A stretch of 22,295 nt of DNA from Pseudomonas sp. (GCA_030654635.1 JAURXE010000083.1:1-22295), one strand, 5' to 3'. Shown: positions 1 through 7,015, counted from the first letter of the stretch. Notes: generated by a model from the letters alone, not told the origin. A program made the numbers and translations.

Positions 1-204
1 GACAACTGTGGCGAGGCCCTGCTGGCGCCACTCAAAGACCAACTGCTGGCCCTCGACCCGGACGCCGAACTGGGCTGCGGCAACCCACAACTGATCGAGC
101 TGCTGGAGCGCATCCGGCTGGCCAGCGAACAACTGTCCGAGCACATCAGCGTGCGCTTTTTCAGTTATACCGGCGGCGCCGCAAACGCCAAGGACGGCCT
201 ATGA
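1..204 (+). CDS. C-terminal tail of probable alpha-E domain protein (partial)
   Basis: The frame is open from base 1 to a TGA at 202-204 and gives 67 residues, so the 5' end lies outside the window. The last residues contain an amphipathic helix followed by ISVRFFSYTGG. This resembles the usual ending of alpha-E (DUF403) proteins, where a helix is followed by an IS.RYFS-like tail. The stop overlaps the ATG of the next gene, a transglutaminase-like protein, and that is the usual partner of alpha-E and circularly permuted ATP-grasp proteins. In many pseudomonads the alpha-E domain is fused behind the ATP-grasp domain; whether that holds here cannot be seen. The call rests mainly on the neighbour and on the tail. 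Another helical protein remains possible. Confidence 0.55.
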   Translation, partial: DNCGEALLAPLKDQLLALDPDAELGCGNPQLIELLERIRLASEQLSEHISVRFFSYTGGAANAKDGL

Positions 205-1121
205 ACACGCCGCTCACTGGCCCCGTGCGTTACCGCGTGGTGCATGAAACCCAGTACAGCTACCAGAGCCTGGTGACCCTGTCGCAACAGGTGCTGCACT
301 TGACGCCACGCTCCTTTGTCTTCCAGCGCACCGAGAGCCAACAACTCAGTGTGCAGCCGGGCGCCGAGCACAGCAGCGATGGCTTCGATTACTTCGGCAA
401 TCACACCCGCCATATCACCATCACCGAACCACACAAACAGCTGCTGGTGCGCGCCGACTCAACCGTGGCGCTGAGCCCGCGCCCGCAGCTGGGGCAGATT
501 CATACCAGCCAAACCTGGGAAAGTCTGGCGCAACAGCTGCAGCACGTGCGTCAACCGGCAATACTGGAGGCCAGCCGCTACCTTTATGACTCGCCGCATA
601 TCCAGTGCGGCGCCGAGCTGGCCCGCTATGCACGCAGCAGCTACAGCCCCGGCCGCCCGCACTTGGACGCTGCCCTGGCGCTGACCCAGCGAATTTTTGA
701 CGAGTTCGAGTTCGACGACCAGGCCACCGAGATCTCCACCCCACTGAGCGAAGTACTCAAAGGCCGCCGCGGCGTCTGCCAAGACTTTGCTCAACTGATG
801 ATCGGCTGCCTGCGCAGCCTCGGCCTGCCGGCCCGCTATGTCAGCGGCTATATCCTCACCCAGCCACCGCCCGGCCAACCCCGACTGATCGGCGCCGACG
901 CTTCCCACGCCTGGGTCTCGGTGTTTTGCCCGCGCCTCGGCTGGATCGACTTCGACCCAACCAACCGCTGCCTGGTGCAAGCCGAACACATCAGCCTCGG
1001 CTGGGGCCGCGATTTCAGCGACGTCACCCCATTGCGCGGCGTAGTGCTGGGCGGTGGTGGCCAAGAGCTGAGCGTCAGCGTGACGGTGATCCCGGCCAGT
1101 GAGGAGCTAGCCTTAGCTTGA
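201..1121 (+). CDS. Transglutaminase-like cysteine protease family protein (first copy)
   Basis: This 306-residue protein has the bacterial transglutaminase N-terminal region (about residues 8-95) followed by the papain-like transglutaminase core. The probable catalytic triad is visible: Cys193 in RRGVCQDFA, His236 in DASHAW and Asp252 in IDFDPTN. There is no signal peptide, so a cytoplasmic location is likely. The start overlaps the previous stop as ATGA. AGGA at 191-194 sits six bases upstream, so translation is probably coupled. Proteins of this type travel with circularly permuted ATP-grasp and alpha-E proteins. That context has been proposed to form and cleave peptide or amide bonds, but the substrate is unknown. 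A second copy of the family lies at 3665-4468 on the other strand. The family call is secure and the reaction is inferred. Confidence 0.9.
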   Translation: MNTPLTGPVRYRVVHETQYSYQSLVTLSQQVLHLTPRSFVFQRTESQQLSVQPGAEHSSDGFDYFGNHTRHITITEPHKQLLVRADSTVALSPRPQLGQIHTSQTWESLAQQLQHVRQPAILEASRYLYDSPHIQCGAELARYARSSYSPGRPHLDAALALTQRIFDEFEFDDQATEISTPLSEVLKGRRGVCQDFAQLMIGCLRSLGLPARYVSGYILTQPPPGQPRLIGADASHAWVSVFCPRLGWIDFDPTNRCLVQAEHISLGWGRDFSDVTPLRGVVLGGGGQELSVSVTVIPASEELALA

Positions 1122-1462
1122 CGCGTTAACCCCGCGGCCTGTTCCGACCTTGGCCGCAGGCGGCTGGCTATCCCTACGCCATTCATCAATCCAGCCGCAA
1201 AAAATCTGAACTAACCCAAGCTTTGCTAATCACTGCAAGGCTGCAGGCAACGACGATAGCGCTCTCTGACCAGACCCGATCGCTCCACGCACACGACGAC
1301 GGGAGCTTCCAGCCCTTGCGCAGCCGTCGCCAGGTTTCACCTCAATGTCCGTTTGGACACCTGCAACCCTCAAGCAAGCCGCAGCGCCAGCGTAGTCGTA
1401 AGTTGCCGCCCTCCCAGCTGAGTAACCACAGGTAGGCGCTGCCGGTATCGGGAGTCATTGTC
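1122..1462 (+). other. Intergenic leader between transglutaminase and alginate lyase
   Basis: This stretch of 341 bases has no convincing gene. A 70-codon open frame at 1223-1435 has low-complexity composition and no ribosome binding site, and I do not accept it. A hairpin with arms GCGGCC (1134-1139) and GGCCGC (1152-1157) follows the transglutaminase stop. It lacks a T-tract and is a weak terminator at best. A short stem TGTCC/GGACA lies at 1346-1359. A Shine-Dalgarno GGGAG at 1450-1454 is eight bases before the lyase ATG. I could not pick out a convincing -35/-10 pair or an AlgU-type promoter. Confidence 0.4.
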
Positions 1463-2125
1463 ATGATCAATCTTGCCACCTGGAATCTGAGTATTCCTGT
1501 CGGCGTTCCAGCCACCACCATAGAGACACGGCAATTGGCCGGCGGCTATCAGGATCACTACTTCAAATCCAACGACGAGCAGGTTTATTTTTGGTCGCCG
1601 GTTAACGGCACCACCACCGAGAACGCCCGCTACCCACGCAGTGAACTGCGCGAAACCTATGCCGACGGCAGCCTGCGCAACTGGCTGTATCCCGCGGCCG
1701 ACAATATCCTCAGCGCCCGCCTGCAGGTGAACCAGGTGCCCTCCAGCGGCAAGGTGGTGATCGGCCAGATTCACAACGCCGACAGCAATAAGCCAATGCT
1801 CAAGCTCGAATACCAGATGAAGGATTCCGGCAGCGCCGACTTGGTCTACAAGATTCGCCTGCGCCCCACCGACGCTGAATCGGTCACCCATGTGCTGGTA
1901 CAGGGCGTGCCGCTCAATCAGCCCTTCACCTACTACGTGCACCTGACGCCGGGCGGCATCCTCAGCGTCAATTTCAATGGCGTGCGCTGGTACGGCAAAA
2001 TCGGCGCTGCCTGGGCGACCCAGCCGCTGTACTTCAAAGCCGGGGTCTACACCCAGGACAACAGCGGCTACGAAACCGAGGCCGGCGCGGCGACCTACAG
2101 CAGGCTGCGCATTAGTCACCGATAG
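1463..2125 (+). CDS. PL7 alginate lyase, no signal peptide
   Basis: This 220-residue protein is a single polysaccharide lyase family 7 beta-jelly-roll domain that cleaves alginate by beta-elimination. The three hallmark blocks are present in order: RSELRE at 59-64, QIH at 102-104 and YFKAGVYTQ at 190-198. Together these supply the Arg, Gln, His and Tyr residues of the active site. The protein has no hydrophobic N-terminus, so secretion by Sec is not expected. In this it resembles the small PA1167-type lyase of P. aeruginosa more than the periplasmic PL5 enzyme AlgL. GGGAG at 1450-1454 supports the start. The gene stands alone between a transglutaminase gene and a repeat-rich region. QIH rather than QVH suggests activity on G-rich or mixed alginate, but that is only a tendency within the family. 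Confidence 0.9.
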   Translation: MINLATWNLSIPVGVPATTIETRQLAGGYQDHYFKSNDEQVYFWSPVNGTTTENARYPRSELRETYADGSLRNWLYPAADNILSARLQVNQVPSSGKVVIGQIHNADSNKPMLKLEYQMKDSGSADLVYKIRLRPTDAESVTHVLVQGVPLNQPFTYYVHLTPGGILSVNFNGVRWYGKIGAAWATQPLYFKAGVYTQDNSGYETEAGAATYSRLRISHR

Positions 2126-2129
2126 ACCC

Positions 2130-2154
2130 GTAGGGCGGGTTACACCCGCCCTAC
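2130..2154 (+). repeat. GTAG-headed perfect palindrome after the alginate lyase
   Basis: The sequence is GTAGGGCGGGT, a three-base loop, then ACCCGCCCTAC. This perfect 11-bp stem starts four bases after the lyase stop. The GTAG head and the CCCTAC tail match other palindromes in this window (2430-2462 and 21679-21714) and the general layout of REP sequences. It may also act as a transcription stop, although no T-run follows directly. Confidence 0.7.
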
Positions 2155-2193
2155 GCTATTGATCAACGCCGCTTTTTTATTGTCTGAAATAAC

Positions 2194-2734
2194 GGTTTCG
2201 CCCCTCGGCGAGTTACTTGATTCGCTGCGCTCACCCTTCGGGCCAGCCTGCGGCTGTTACTCCGCTGCGCTGCGTATCTTTTTGCTCGCGCAGAAAGTAA
2301 CCAAAGAGAAAGCGCGCCCGACATGCGGGTTTCGCTGCGCTCGCTCCGGCACTGCTCCGAGGGTCGGCCTCCTGACGGAACATTTGAACCGTGTCGTCTG
2401 GGCTATCTGGGTAATTAATCTGCCTTGCTGGTGGAAAACGCTTCGCGGTTTTCCACCCTACGTTTTTTAAACGCCAACACCGTGCGGCGCCAAGCAAATT
2501 AATTCGCGCCGGGACAACGCCCCTTTCAGGAGGCCGAACGCAATCGTTGTGCAGTGGGTCGAGCGGCAGGATGCCGGGAAAGCTGCGTTGGGCCATGGAT
2601 GGCCCGTCGCAGCGGGCCCACGGAACAATGATGGAGTGAGGGAACCCGCCGCAGGCGGGCCGGATGCCAGGGACAAGCCTTCTTGGTTACTTCTGGGGCG
2701 ACTGCCAGAAGTGACTCGCCGTAAGGGCGAAACC
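2194..2734. repeat. About 540-bp non-coding element with inverted-repeat ends
   Basis: The left end (2194-2218, GGTTTCGCCCCTCGGCGAGT...) and the reverse complement of the right end (2708-2734, GGTTTCGCCCTTACGGCGAGT...) match over about 25 bases with a few differences. Farther in, AGAAAGTAACCAAAG (2292-2306) on the left mirrors AGAAGTAACCAAG on the complement of the right end. Each end can therefore fold on itself. On the right the stem pairs GTTACTTCTGG with CCAGAAGTGAC across a short loop. Open frames inside it are short, run on both strands, end in odd composition and have no ribosome binding site, so I treat the region as non-coding. Similar AAGTAACCAAA-bearing repeats are common between genes of pseudomonads and xanthomonads, from memory. 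No transposase is present. Confidence 0.6.
2430..2468 (+). repeat. REP-like palindrome nested in the element, with T-run
   Basis: The arms GGTGGAAAAC (2430-2439) and GTTTTCCACC (2448-2457) pair perfectly around an eight-base loop. They are followed by CTACG and then TTTTTT at 2463-2468. Read on the minus strand the unit begins CGTAGGGTGG, so it has the GTAG head of REP sequences. On the plus strand the stem plus T-run could work as an intrinsic terminator. Confidence 0.6.
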
Positions 2735-2798
2735 AATCGCAAGATCTATGTAGAAGCGGCGCTGAAATACCAAACCGCCTAAAACACCAGCAACAGCA

Positions 2799-2825
2799 TC
2801 GCGGACAAGTCCGCTCCTACAGGGA
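2799..2825 (-). repeat. Pseudomonas-type REP sequence
   Basis: On the minus strand this reads GTAGGAGCGGACTTGTCCGC followed by GA. That is the classic REP layout: a GTAG head and a palindrome with stem GCGGAC/GTCCGC. It lies just downstream of the Anbu peptidase stop at 2851, where REP sequences commonly sit, and may protect the 3' end of the operon transcript. Confidence 0.75.
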
Positions 2826-2850
2826 CCGTGGGCGCATCGCAGCCGCAGTC

Positions 2851-3585
2851 TTACTGCCAATACCCATCCGGCGGAGCCGGCAACTCGCCGAGCAGTTGCC
2901 GCAAGCCGGCGCCCCAGTGGCCGCAGATTTCTTGGTAGTAAGGGTCGTCTTCGTGGACCCGATAACCGGTCGGCACTTCTAAGCTGCCGGCGCGGTAGAC
3001 CAGCAGGTCCAGCGGCATGCCCACCGAAAGGTTGCTGCGAATGGTCGAGTCGAAGCTGATCAGCGCGCAGCGCAGCGCCTGTTGCAGCGGGGTGGTGTAG
3101 CTCAGGGCGCGGTCGAGAATCGGCTTGCCGTACTTGCTTTCGCCGATTTGAAAATACGGCGTGTCGGCGGTCGACTCGATGAAGTTGCCTTGCGGGTAGA
3201 CGTTAAACAAACGCACCGGCTCCTGGCCGATTTGCCCGCCGAGCACAAAGGAGCAACCCAGATCGACGCCCTGACCGAGGGTGGCGCTGGCGTCGCGGGC
3301 CAGCACTTCACGCAGGGTGTTGCCGACCAAGCCGGCAGCATCAAATAGATTGCTGACCGAATGCAGATTCGTTTCGCTGCTATTCAGGCGCTGACGCAGC
3401 AGGCTGATCACCGACTGCGAGGTGGCCAGATTACCGGCGGTTTGCAGCACCAGCAGGCGCTCGCCCGGCAGGCCAAACACGTGCAGTTTGCGGTAGGTGG
3501 CGATGTGATCGACGCCGGCGTTGGTGCGCGAATCGGCAACCAGCACCAGTCCCTCGGCCAGATTCATGGCAACACAGTAAGTCAT
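2851..3585 (-). CDS. Anbu (proteasome-like) Thr peptidase
   Basis: This 244-residue protein belongs to the Ntn-hydrolase fold and resembles HslV and proteasome beta subunits. It begins MTYCVAM. Removal of Met would expose Thr1 as the nucleophile, with no propeptide. In mature numbering Asp17 in VADSRTNAG and Lys32 in TYRK are the expected partner residues. SRTNAG and the length match Anbu ('ancestral beta subunit') peptidases. These form ring or helical assemblies and are typically encoded next to an ATP-grasp, an alpha-E protein and a transglutaminase, exactly as here. The gene is last in the operon, 79 bases after the transglutaminase stop. GAGAG lies a few bases before the ATG. The natural substrate is unknown, and breakdown of the product of the neighbouring ligase is a plausible inference. 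Confidence 0.9.
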   Translation of the reverse strand: MTYCVAMNLAEGLVLVADSRTNAGVDHIATYRKLHVFGLPGERLLVLQTAGNLATSQSVISLLRQRLNSSETNLHSVSNLFDAAGLVGNTLREVLARDASATLGQGVDLGCSFVLGGQIGQEPVRLFNVYPQGNFIESTADTPYFQIGESKYGKPILDRALSYTTPLQQALRCALISFDSTIRSNLSVGMPLDLLVYRAGSLEVPTGYRVHEDDPYYQEICGHWGAGLRQLLGELPAPPDGYWQ

Positions 3586-3620
3586 AGGGCTCTCATCAAC
3601 AGGTCAGCGCCAGCGCGGCC

Positions 3621-3652
3621 CGGCAGTTTAACTGCATCCATACGGACTGCCG
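3621..3652 (-). other. Inverted repeats in the transglutaminase-Anbu gap
   Basis: CGGCAGT (3621-3627) pairs with ACTGCCG (3646-3652). A competing tight hairpin GCAGT-TTA-ACTGC (3623-3635) uses the same left arm. It is the only sizeable gap in an otherwise tightly packed operon. There is no T-run, so it could be an RNA-processing or stability structure rather than a terminator. Confidence 0.35.
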
Positions 3653-3664
3653 AGTCACGCGCGG

Positions 3665-4468
3665 TTACTGGCCCTGCTGGGTTTGCAGCGCTTGCGGGCT
3701 GACGTGCACCCGCGCATGCATCTGCTCGCTGCCACCGCCACGGCGCATGCCGCGCACCGGGCAGGCGTCGAGATAATCCAAACCGACCGCCAACTTGATA
3801 TGCCGTTGCGGGCGCGACATGCCGTTGGTCACGTCAAAGCTGTACCACACACCATCCAGCCAGGCTTCGGCCCAGGCGTGGCTGGCCAAGTGGGCGCTGT
3901 CTTCGCTGCACAGGTAGCCGGACACATAACGGGCCGGCACGCCGAGGCTACGCACGCAGGCCAAAAAGGCATGGGTGTGGTCCTGACAGACGCCGGCGCC
4001 GAGGGCAAAACTCTCGGCGCCGCTGGTTTCCACCGTAGTGGCGCCGGGGGTGTAGGGCATGGCTGCGGCCAAGGCATGCATCAGTTCGACCAGCACTTGG
4101 CGCTCACGGCGGGCGCCGCAATGCTGCAGGGCAAAGGCCAGCAACGCGGGGTCGGCCTGGGTCAGGCGGGTGCCACGCAAGAATGGCAGTGGCGAGGCGC
4201 TGTCCCGTTCGCCATCGCGGTGTTCGTCGATTTCCACCACACCCCGGGCGCCGATGACGATCGAGTCATGGGGTTGGTCGAGGGTCAGTACATGCAAAAT
4301 ATTGCCGTAGGGATCAATCTGCGCGCGCACCGGATGAGGCAAATCCAGCTGCCAGTCGAGCACATGCTGGTGGGCATTTTCCAACGGCGTCAGGCGCAAA
4401 TACTGGATGCTGCCGCGCACTTCATCGGCGTAGTTGTAGGTGGTGTCGTGACGAATTGAGAGTCTCAT
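3665..4468 (-). CDS. Transglutaminase-like cysteine protease family protein (second copy)
   Basis: This 267-residue protein has the bacterial transglutaminase N-terminal region (about 1-85) and core domain. The probable catalytic triad is Cys161 in GAGVCQDHTH, His197 in LASHAW and Asp212 in YSFDVTN. It shares the layout of the protein at 201-1121, including the ARYVSGY block after the catalytic Cys. The two differ clearly elsewhere, so they are old paralogues rather than a recent duplication. The ATG overlaps the alpha-E stop by four bases, and GGAGG lies inside the end of the upstream gene, which points to translational coupling. There is no signal peptide. In this context it may cut or form amide bonds in a peptide-like product. 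The substrate is unknown. Confidence 0.92.
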   Translation of the reverse strand: MRLSIRHDTTYNYADEVRGSIQYLRLTPLENAHQHVLDWQLDLPHPVRAQIDPYGNILHVLTLDQPHDSIVIGARGVVEIDEHRDGERDSASPLPFLRGTRLTQADPALLAFALQHCGARRERQVLVELMHALAAAMPYTPGATTVETSGAESFALGAGVCQDHTHAFLACVRSLGVPARYVSGYLCSEDSAHLASHAWAEAWLDGVWYSFDVTNGMSRPQRHIKLAVGLDYLDACPVRGMRRGGGSEQMHARVHVSPQALQTQQGQ

Positions 4469-5415
4469 GCTGCCTCCATGTAGGCACTTTGGATGGCGTT
4501 AGCCAATTGCCGCACTAGCAAAATAAAATCCGAGAGCCAGCCATGCAGGCCTTCGGCGAGAATTTCATCGATCCCGGTGTAACGCAGCCGGGCATCCAGC
4601 TCGGCGACCAAACGCTGCGCTGGCCGGCCGTTGTCGCCGGGCAGGCTGGCGAGAATTTGATTGATTTCGTCCAGACAACTGCGCAGCGAGCGCGGCACGT
4701 CGTCACGCAAAATCAGCAACTCCGCCACGCAACGCGCGCCCGGCGCCTCGCGATACAACTCGGTAAAGGCCTCGAACGCCGACAACGCGCGCAACAAGGC
4801 GCTCCACTGGTAGTAACCGTGGGCGGACTCATCGCTGATGCTGGCGACCTTGTCGCCGAACATTTCGTAGCGTGCATCCACCAGCCGCAGGGTGTTGTCG
4901 GCGCGCTCGATGTAGGTGCCCAGGCGAATAAAGCGAAAGGCGTCATGGCGCATCAGGGTGCCGAACGTGGCGCCGCGAAACAGGTGCGAGCGCTGTTTGA
5001 CCCACTCGCAGAACTGGCTGATGCCGTAGCGTCCCAGGCCTTCGGCGGCGATGCTGTGCATCTCCAGCCAGGTGGCGTTGATGTTCTCCCACATGTCGGC
5101 GGTAATCCGCCCGCGCACTGCGTGGGCATTGCCACGGGCCGCGCGCAGACAGCTGTAAATGCTCGCCGGGTTGTTGGCATCCAGGGCAAAAAAATGCAGT
5201 AGGCGCTCGGCATGCAATTCGCCATGCCAGCCCACATACGACTCCAGCGTGCCGGTAATCAGCAGCGGCATAGCCAGCTCGTTAAGGCCATCGCCACGGC
5301 CGTCTTGCGGCATCAGCGACAGCGAATAACTGACGTCCAGCATCCGCGCTAGGTTCTCGGCGCGCTCCAGGTGCCGCGACATCCAATACAGCTCACTTGC
5401 GGTTCTACTTAGCAT
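4465..5415 (-). CDS. Alpha-E domain protein
   Basis: This 316-residue, almost wholly helical protein opens with MLSRTASELYWMSRHLERAE, the characteristic start of the alpha-E (DUF403) family. Other family marks are ENINATWLEMH in the first half and FIRLGTYIERADNT in the middle. The domain's function is unknown. It almost always accompanies circularly permuted ATP-grasp proteins and is thought to work with them. The start is 12 bases after the ATP-grasp stop, with GAGGAG overlapping that stop (TGAGGAG). The gene overlaps the downstream transglutaminase by four bases. The length is typical of the family. No membrane segment or signal peptide is seen, so it is probably cytoplasmic. Confidence 0.93.
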   Translation of the reverse strand: MLSRTASELYWMSRHLERAENLARMLDVSYSLSLMPQDGRGDGLNELAMPLLITGTLESYVGWHGELHAERLLHFFALDANNPASIYSCLRAARGNAHAVRGRITADMWENINATWLEMHSIAAEGLGRYGISQFCEWVKQRSHLFRGATFGTLMRHDAFRFIRLGTYIERADNTLRLVDARYEMFGDKVASISDESAHGYYQWSALLRALSAFEAFTELYREAPGARCVAELLILRDDVPRSLRSCLDEINQILASLPGDNGRPAQRLVAELDARLRYTGIDEILAEGLHGWLSDFILLVRQLANAIQSAYMEAA

Positions 5416-5427
5416 GCGCCGCGCTCC

Positions 5428-6837
5428 TCATTCCTCTACCACCCAGGTGTCTTTGGTGCCGCCACCCTGGGACGAGTTGACCACCAGCGAACCTTCGCGC
5501 AGCGCCACGCGGGTTAAACCGCCGGGCACCAAACGGGTTTCCTTGCCGGATAAAACAAACGGACGCAGGTCGATATGCCGCGGTGCTATGCCGTTTTCGA
5601 CAAAGGTCGGACAGGTCGACAAACTCAGGGTCGGCTGGGCGATATAAGCGGCAGGATTGGCCTTTAACCGCGCGCGAAAATCCTCCAGCTCGGCCTTGCT
5701 GGCCGCCGGCCCGACCAACATGCCGTAGCCGCCGGAGCCTTGGGTTTCCTTGACCACCAACTCCGGCAAATGCGCCAGCACATGGGACAGTTCTTCCGGC
5801 TTGCGGCATTGCCAGGTCGGCACGTTGGCCAGAATCGGCTCCTCGTCGAGGTAGAAGCGGATCATGTCCGGCACATAGGGATAGACCGATTTGTCATCCG
5901 CAACGCCGGTGCCGATAGCATTCGCCAGCACTACATTGCCGCTGCGATAGGCCGCCAACAGGCCCGGCACGCCGAGCATGGAGCCGGGGTTAAAGGCCAA
6001 CGGATCGAGGTAGATATCGTCCAACCGGCGGTAGATCACATCGACCCGCCGGGGACCTGCGGTGGTGCGCATAAACACCCGGTCGTCGCGCACGAACAAG
6101 TCCGCACCCTCGACCAACTCCACGCCCATCTCGCGGGCCAGAAAGGCATGCTCGAAATAGGCGCTGTTGAACGAGCCGGGGGTCAGCACCACCACGCAAG
6201 GGTCATCCACCGGGCTGGAATCTTTCAAGGTCGAAAGCAGCAGGCTGGGGTAATGGTCGATGGGCGCGATGCGCTGGGCGGCAAACAACTCGGGGAACAA
6301 GCGCATCATCATCTTGCGGTCTTCGAGCATGTAGCTGACGCCGCTGGGAGTGCGCAGGTTGTCTTCCAGCACGTAGTAGGTGCCGTCACCATCGCGCACC
6401 AGGTCGACCCCGGCAATGTGCGCGTAGATGTCGCGGTGCAGGTCCAGACCCTGCATGGCGATCTGGTAACACTCGTTGGCCAGCACCTGCTCGGGTGGAA
6501 TGATCCCGGCCTTGATGATCCGTTGGCCGTGATAAAGATCGGCGAGAAACATATTCAGCGCCTGCACCCGCTGAATGCAGCCGCGCTCAATGCCCTGCCA
6601 TTCCCGACCGGTAATGCTGCGCGGAATAGTGTCGAAGGGGATCAGCCGCTCGGTGCCCTGCTCATCGCCATACAGGGTGAAGGTGATCCCGGCGCGGTGA
6701 AACAACAGGTCCGCTTCACGCCGCCGCTGGGCCAATTGCTCCGGCGGGGTGGCCGCCAGCCAGCGAGCGAACTCTTGATAGTGCGGGCGACACTTGCCGC
6801 GCGCATCGTACATTTCGTCATAGTACTGCCGAGCCAT
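5428..6837 (-). CDS. Circularly permuted type 2 ATP-grasp protein
   Basis: This 469-residue protein belongs to the circularly permuted ATP-grasp family (DUF404/DUF407), putative amide-bond ligases using ATP. Visible family blocks are YDEMYDARG near the N-terminus, YYVLEDNLRTPSGVSYMLEDR near residue 160-180, SVYPYVPDMIRFYL near 310 and LVVKETQGSGGYGMLVGP near 360. The last is the glycine-rich nucleotide-binding loop. I chose the ATG at 6837. GAGGG lies seven bases before it and the family's usual N-terminus begins there. A longer frame reaching 6894 would swallow the promoter and adds residues of unlikely composition. It is the first gene of the operon with alpha-E, transglutaminase and Anbu. 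A sigma-54 promoter immediately upstream suggests nitrogen or stress control. The product is unknown. Confidence 0.93.
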   Translation of the reverse strand: MARQYYDEMYDARGKCRPHYQEFARWLAATPPEQLAQRRREADLLFHRAGITFTLYGDEQGTERLIPFDTIPRSITGREWQGIERGCIQRVQALNMFLADLYHGQRIIKAGIIPPEQVLANECYQIAMQGLDLHRDIYAHIAGVDLVRDGDGTYYVLEDNLRTPSGVSYMLEDRKMMMRLFPELFAAQRIAPIDHYPSLLLSTLKDSSPVDDPCVVVLTPGSFNSAYFEHAFLAREMGVELVEGADLFVRDDRVFMRTTAGPRRVDVIYRRLDDIYLDPLAFNPGSMLGVPGLLAAYRSGNVVLANAIGTGVADDKSVYPYVPDMIRFYLDEEPILANVPTWQCRKPEELSHVLAHLPELVVKETQGSGGYGMLVGPAASKAELEDFRARLKANPAAYIAQPTLSLSTCPTFVENGIAPRHIDLRPFVLSGKETRLVPGGLTRVALREGSLVVNSSQGGGTKDTWVVEE

Positions 6838-6870
6838 ACTGCAACCCTCATCCGCTGATGAGAGTGCCAT

Positions 6871-6887
6871 CGCAAAGCCCGTGCCAG
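6871..6887 (-). promoter_or_regulatory. Sigma-54 (-24/-12) promoter for the ATP-grasp/Anbu operon
   Basis: On the minus strand the sequence is CTGGCACGGGCTTTGCG. Against the RpoN consensus YTGGCACGRNNNTTGCW only the final position differs. The -12 GC lies at 6872-6873, which puts the transcript start near 6860, about 23 bases before the ATG at 6837 and just ahead of the ribosome binding site. Spacing, strand and position all fit the ATP-grasp gene. Confidence 0.85.
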
Positions 6888-6904
6888 CCAACAAAAACCT
6901 TATA

Positions 6905-6917
6905 ATTCAAATGGTTG
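6905..6917 (+). promoter_or_regulatory. Candidate IHF site
   Basis: ATTCAAATGGTTG matches the IHF consensus WATCAANNNNTTR with one mismatch. It lies in AT-rich DNA centred about 50 bases upstream of the predicted sigma-54 start, between the enhancer-like site and the -24 element. That is where IHF bends DNA at many RpoN promoters. The match is short, so it is suggestive only in this setting. Confidence 0.45.
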
Positions 6918-6937
6918 AACAACACCCAAACACACCA

Positions 6938-6954
6938 AGCACCAATACCGTGCA
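6938..6954 (-). promoter_or_regulatory. Candidate NtrC enhancer site
   Basis: The minus strand reads TGCACGGTATTGGTGCT. This matches the NtrC consensus TGCACC-N5-GGTGCA at 10 of 12 fixed positions with the correct five-base spacer. It is centred about 85 bases upstream of the predicted start of the sigma-54 promoter. A further TGGTG-containing stretch lies next to it, but I see no second clear site. Confidence 0.6.
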
Positions 6955-6961
6955 GACCCTA

Positions 6962-6976
6962 CCCCAGAGCTCGGGG
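6962..6976 (-). other. Short hairpin between pelG and the ATP-grasp promoter
   Basis: CCCC and GGGG flank AGAGCTC about 40 bases after the pelG stop. No T-run follows in the direction of transcription, so this is a poor intrinsic terminator. I found no better one in the 178-base gap. Read-through from pel into the ATP-grasp operon cannot be excluded. Confidence 0.25.
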
Positions 6977-7015
6977 ATTAAGCACTGTTTTAGCCCGTAC
7001 CACGCGCCAGTTCGA

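Noticed and set aside
1205..1240. AlgU-type promoter starting GAACTA upstream of the alginate lyase
   Set aside because: The -35-like GAACT is not followed at 16-17 bases by a TCTGA-like -10.
1223..1435. 70-codon open frame between the transglutaminase and the alginate lyase
   Set aside because: No ribosome binding site, biased Arg/Ser/Gln/Pro composition, and no resemblance to a known protein.
2184..2771. CTGAAATAAC and CTGAAATACC as target-site duplication of the repeat element
   Set aside because: The left copy abuts the element but the right copy lies 27 bases beyond its end, so the pair may be chance. Kept only as a remark.
2159..2782. Several open frames of 77 to 121 codons inside the repeat element
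   Set aside because: They lie on both strands over inverted repeats, lack ribosome binding sites and read through palindromes. Such frames are typical false genes in this repeat class.
6838..6894. Longer start for the ATP-grasp protein
   Set aside because: The extension covers the sigma-54 promoter and lacks a ribosome binding site. The ATG at 6837 has GAGGG at the right distance.
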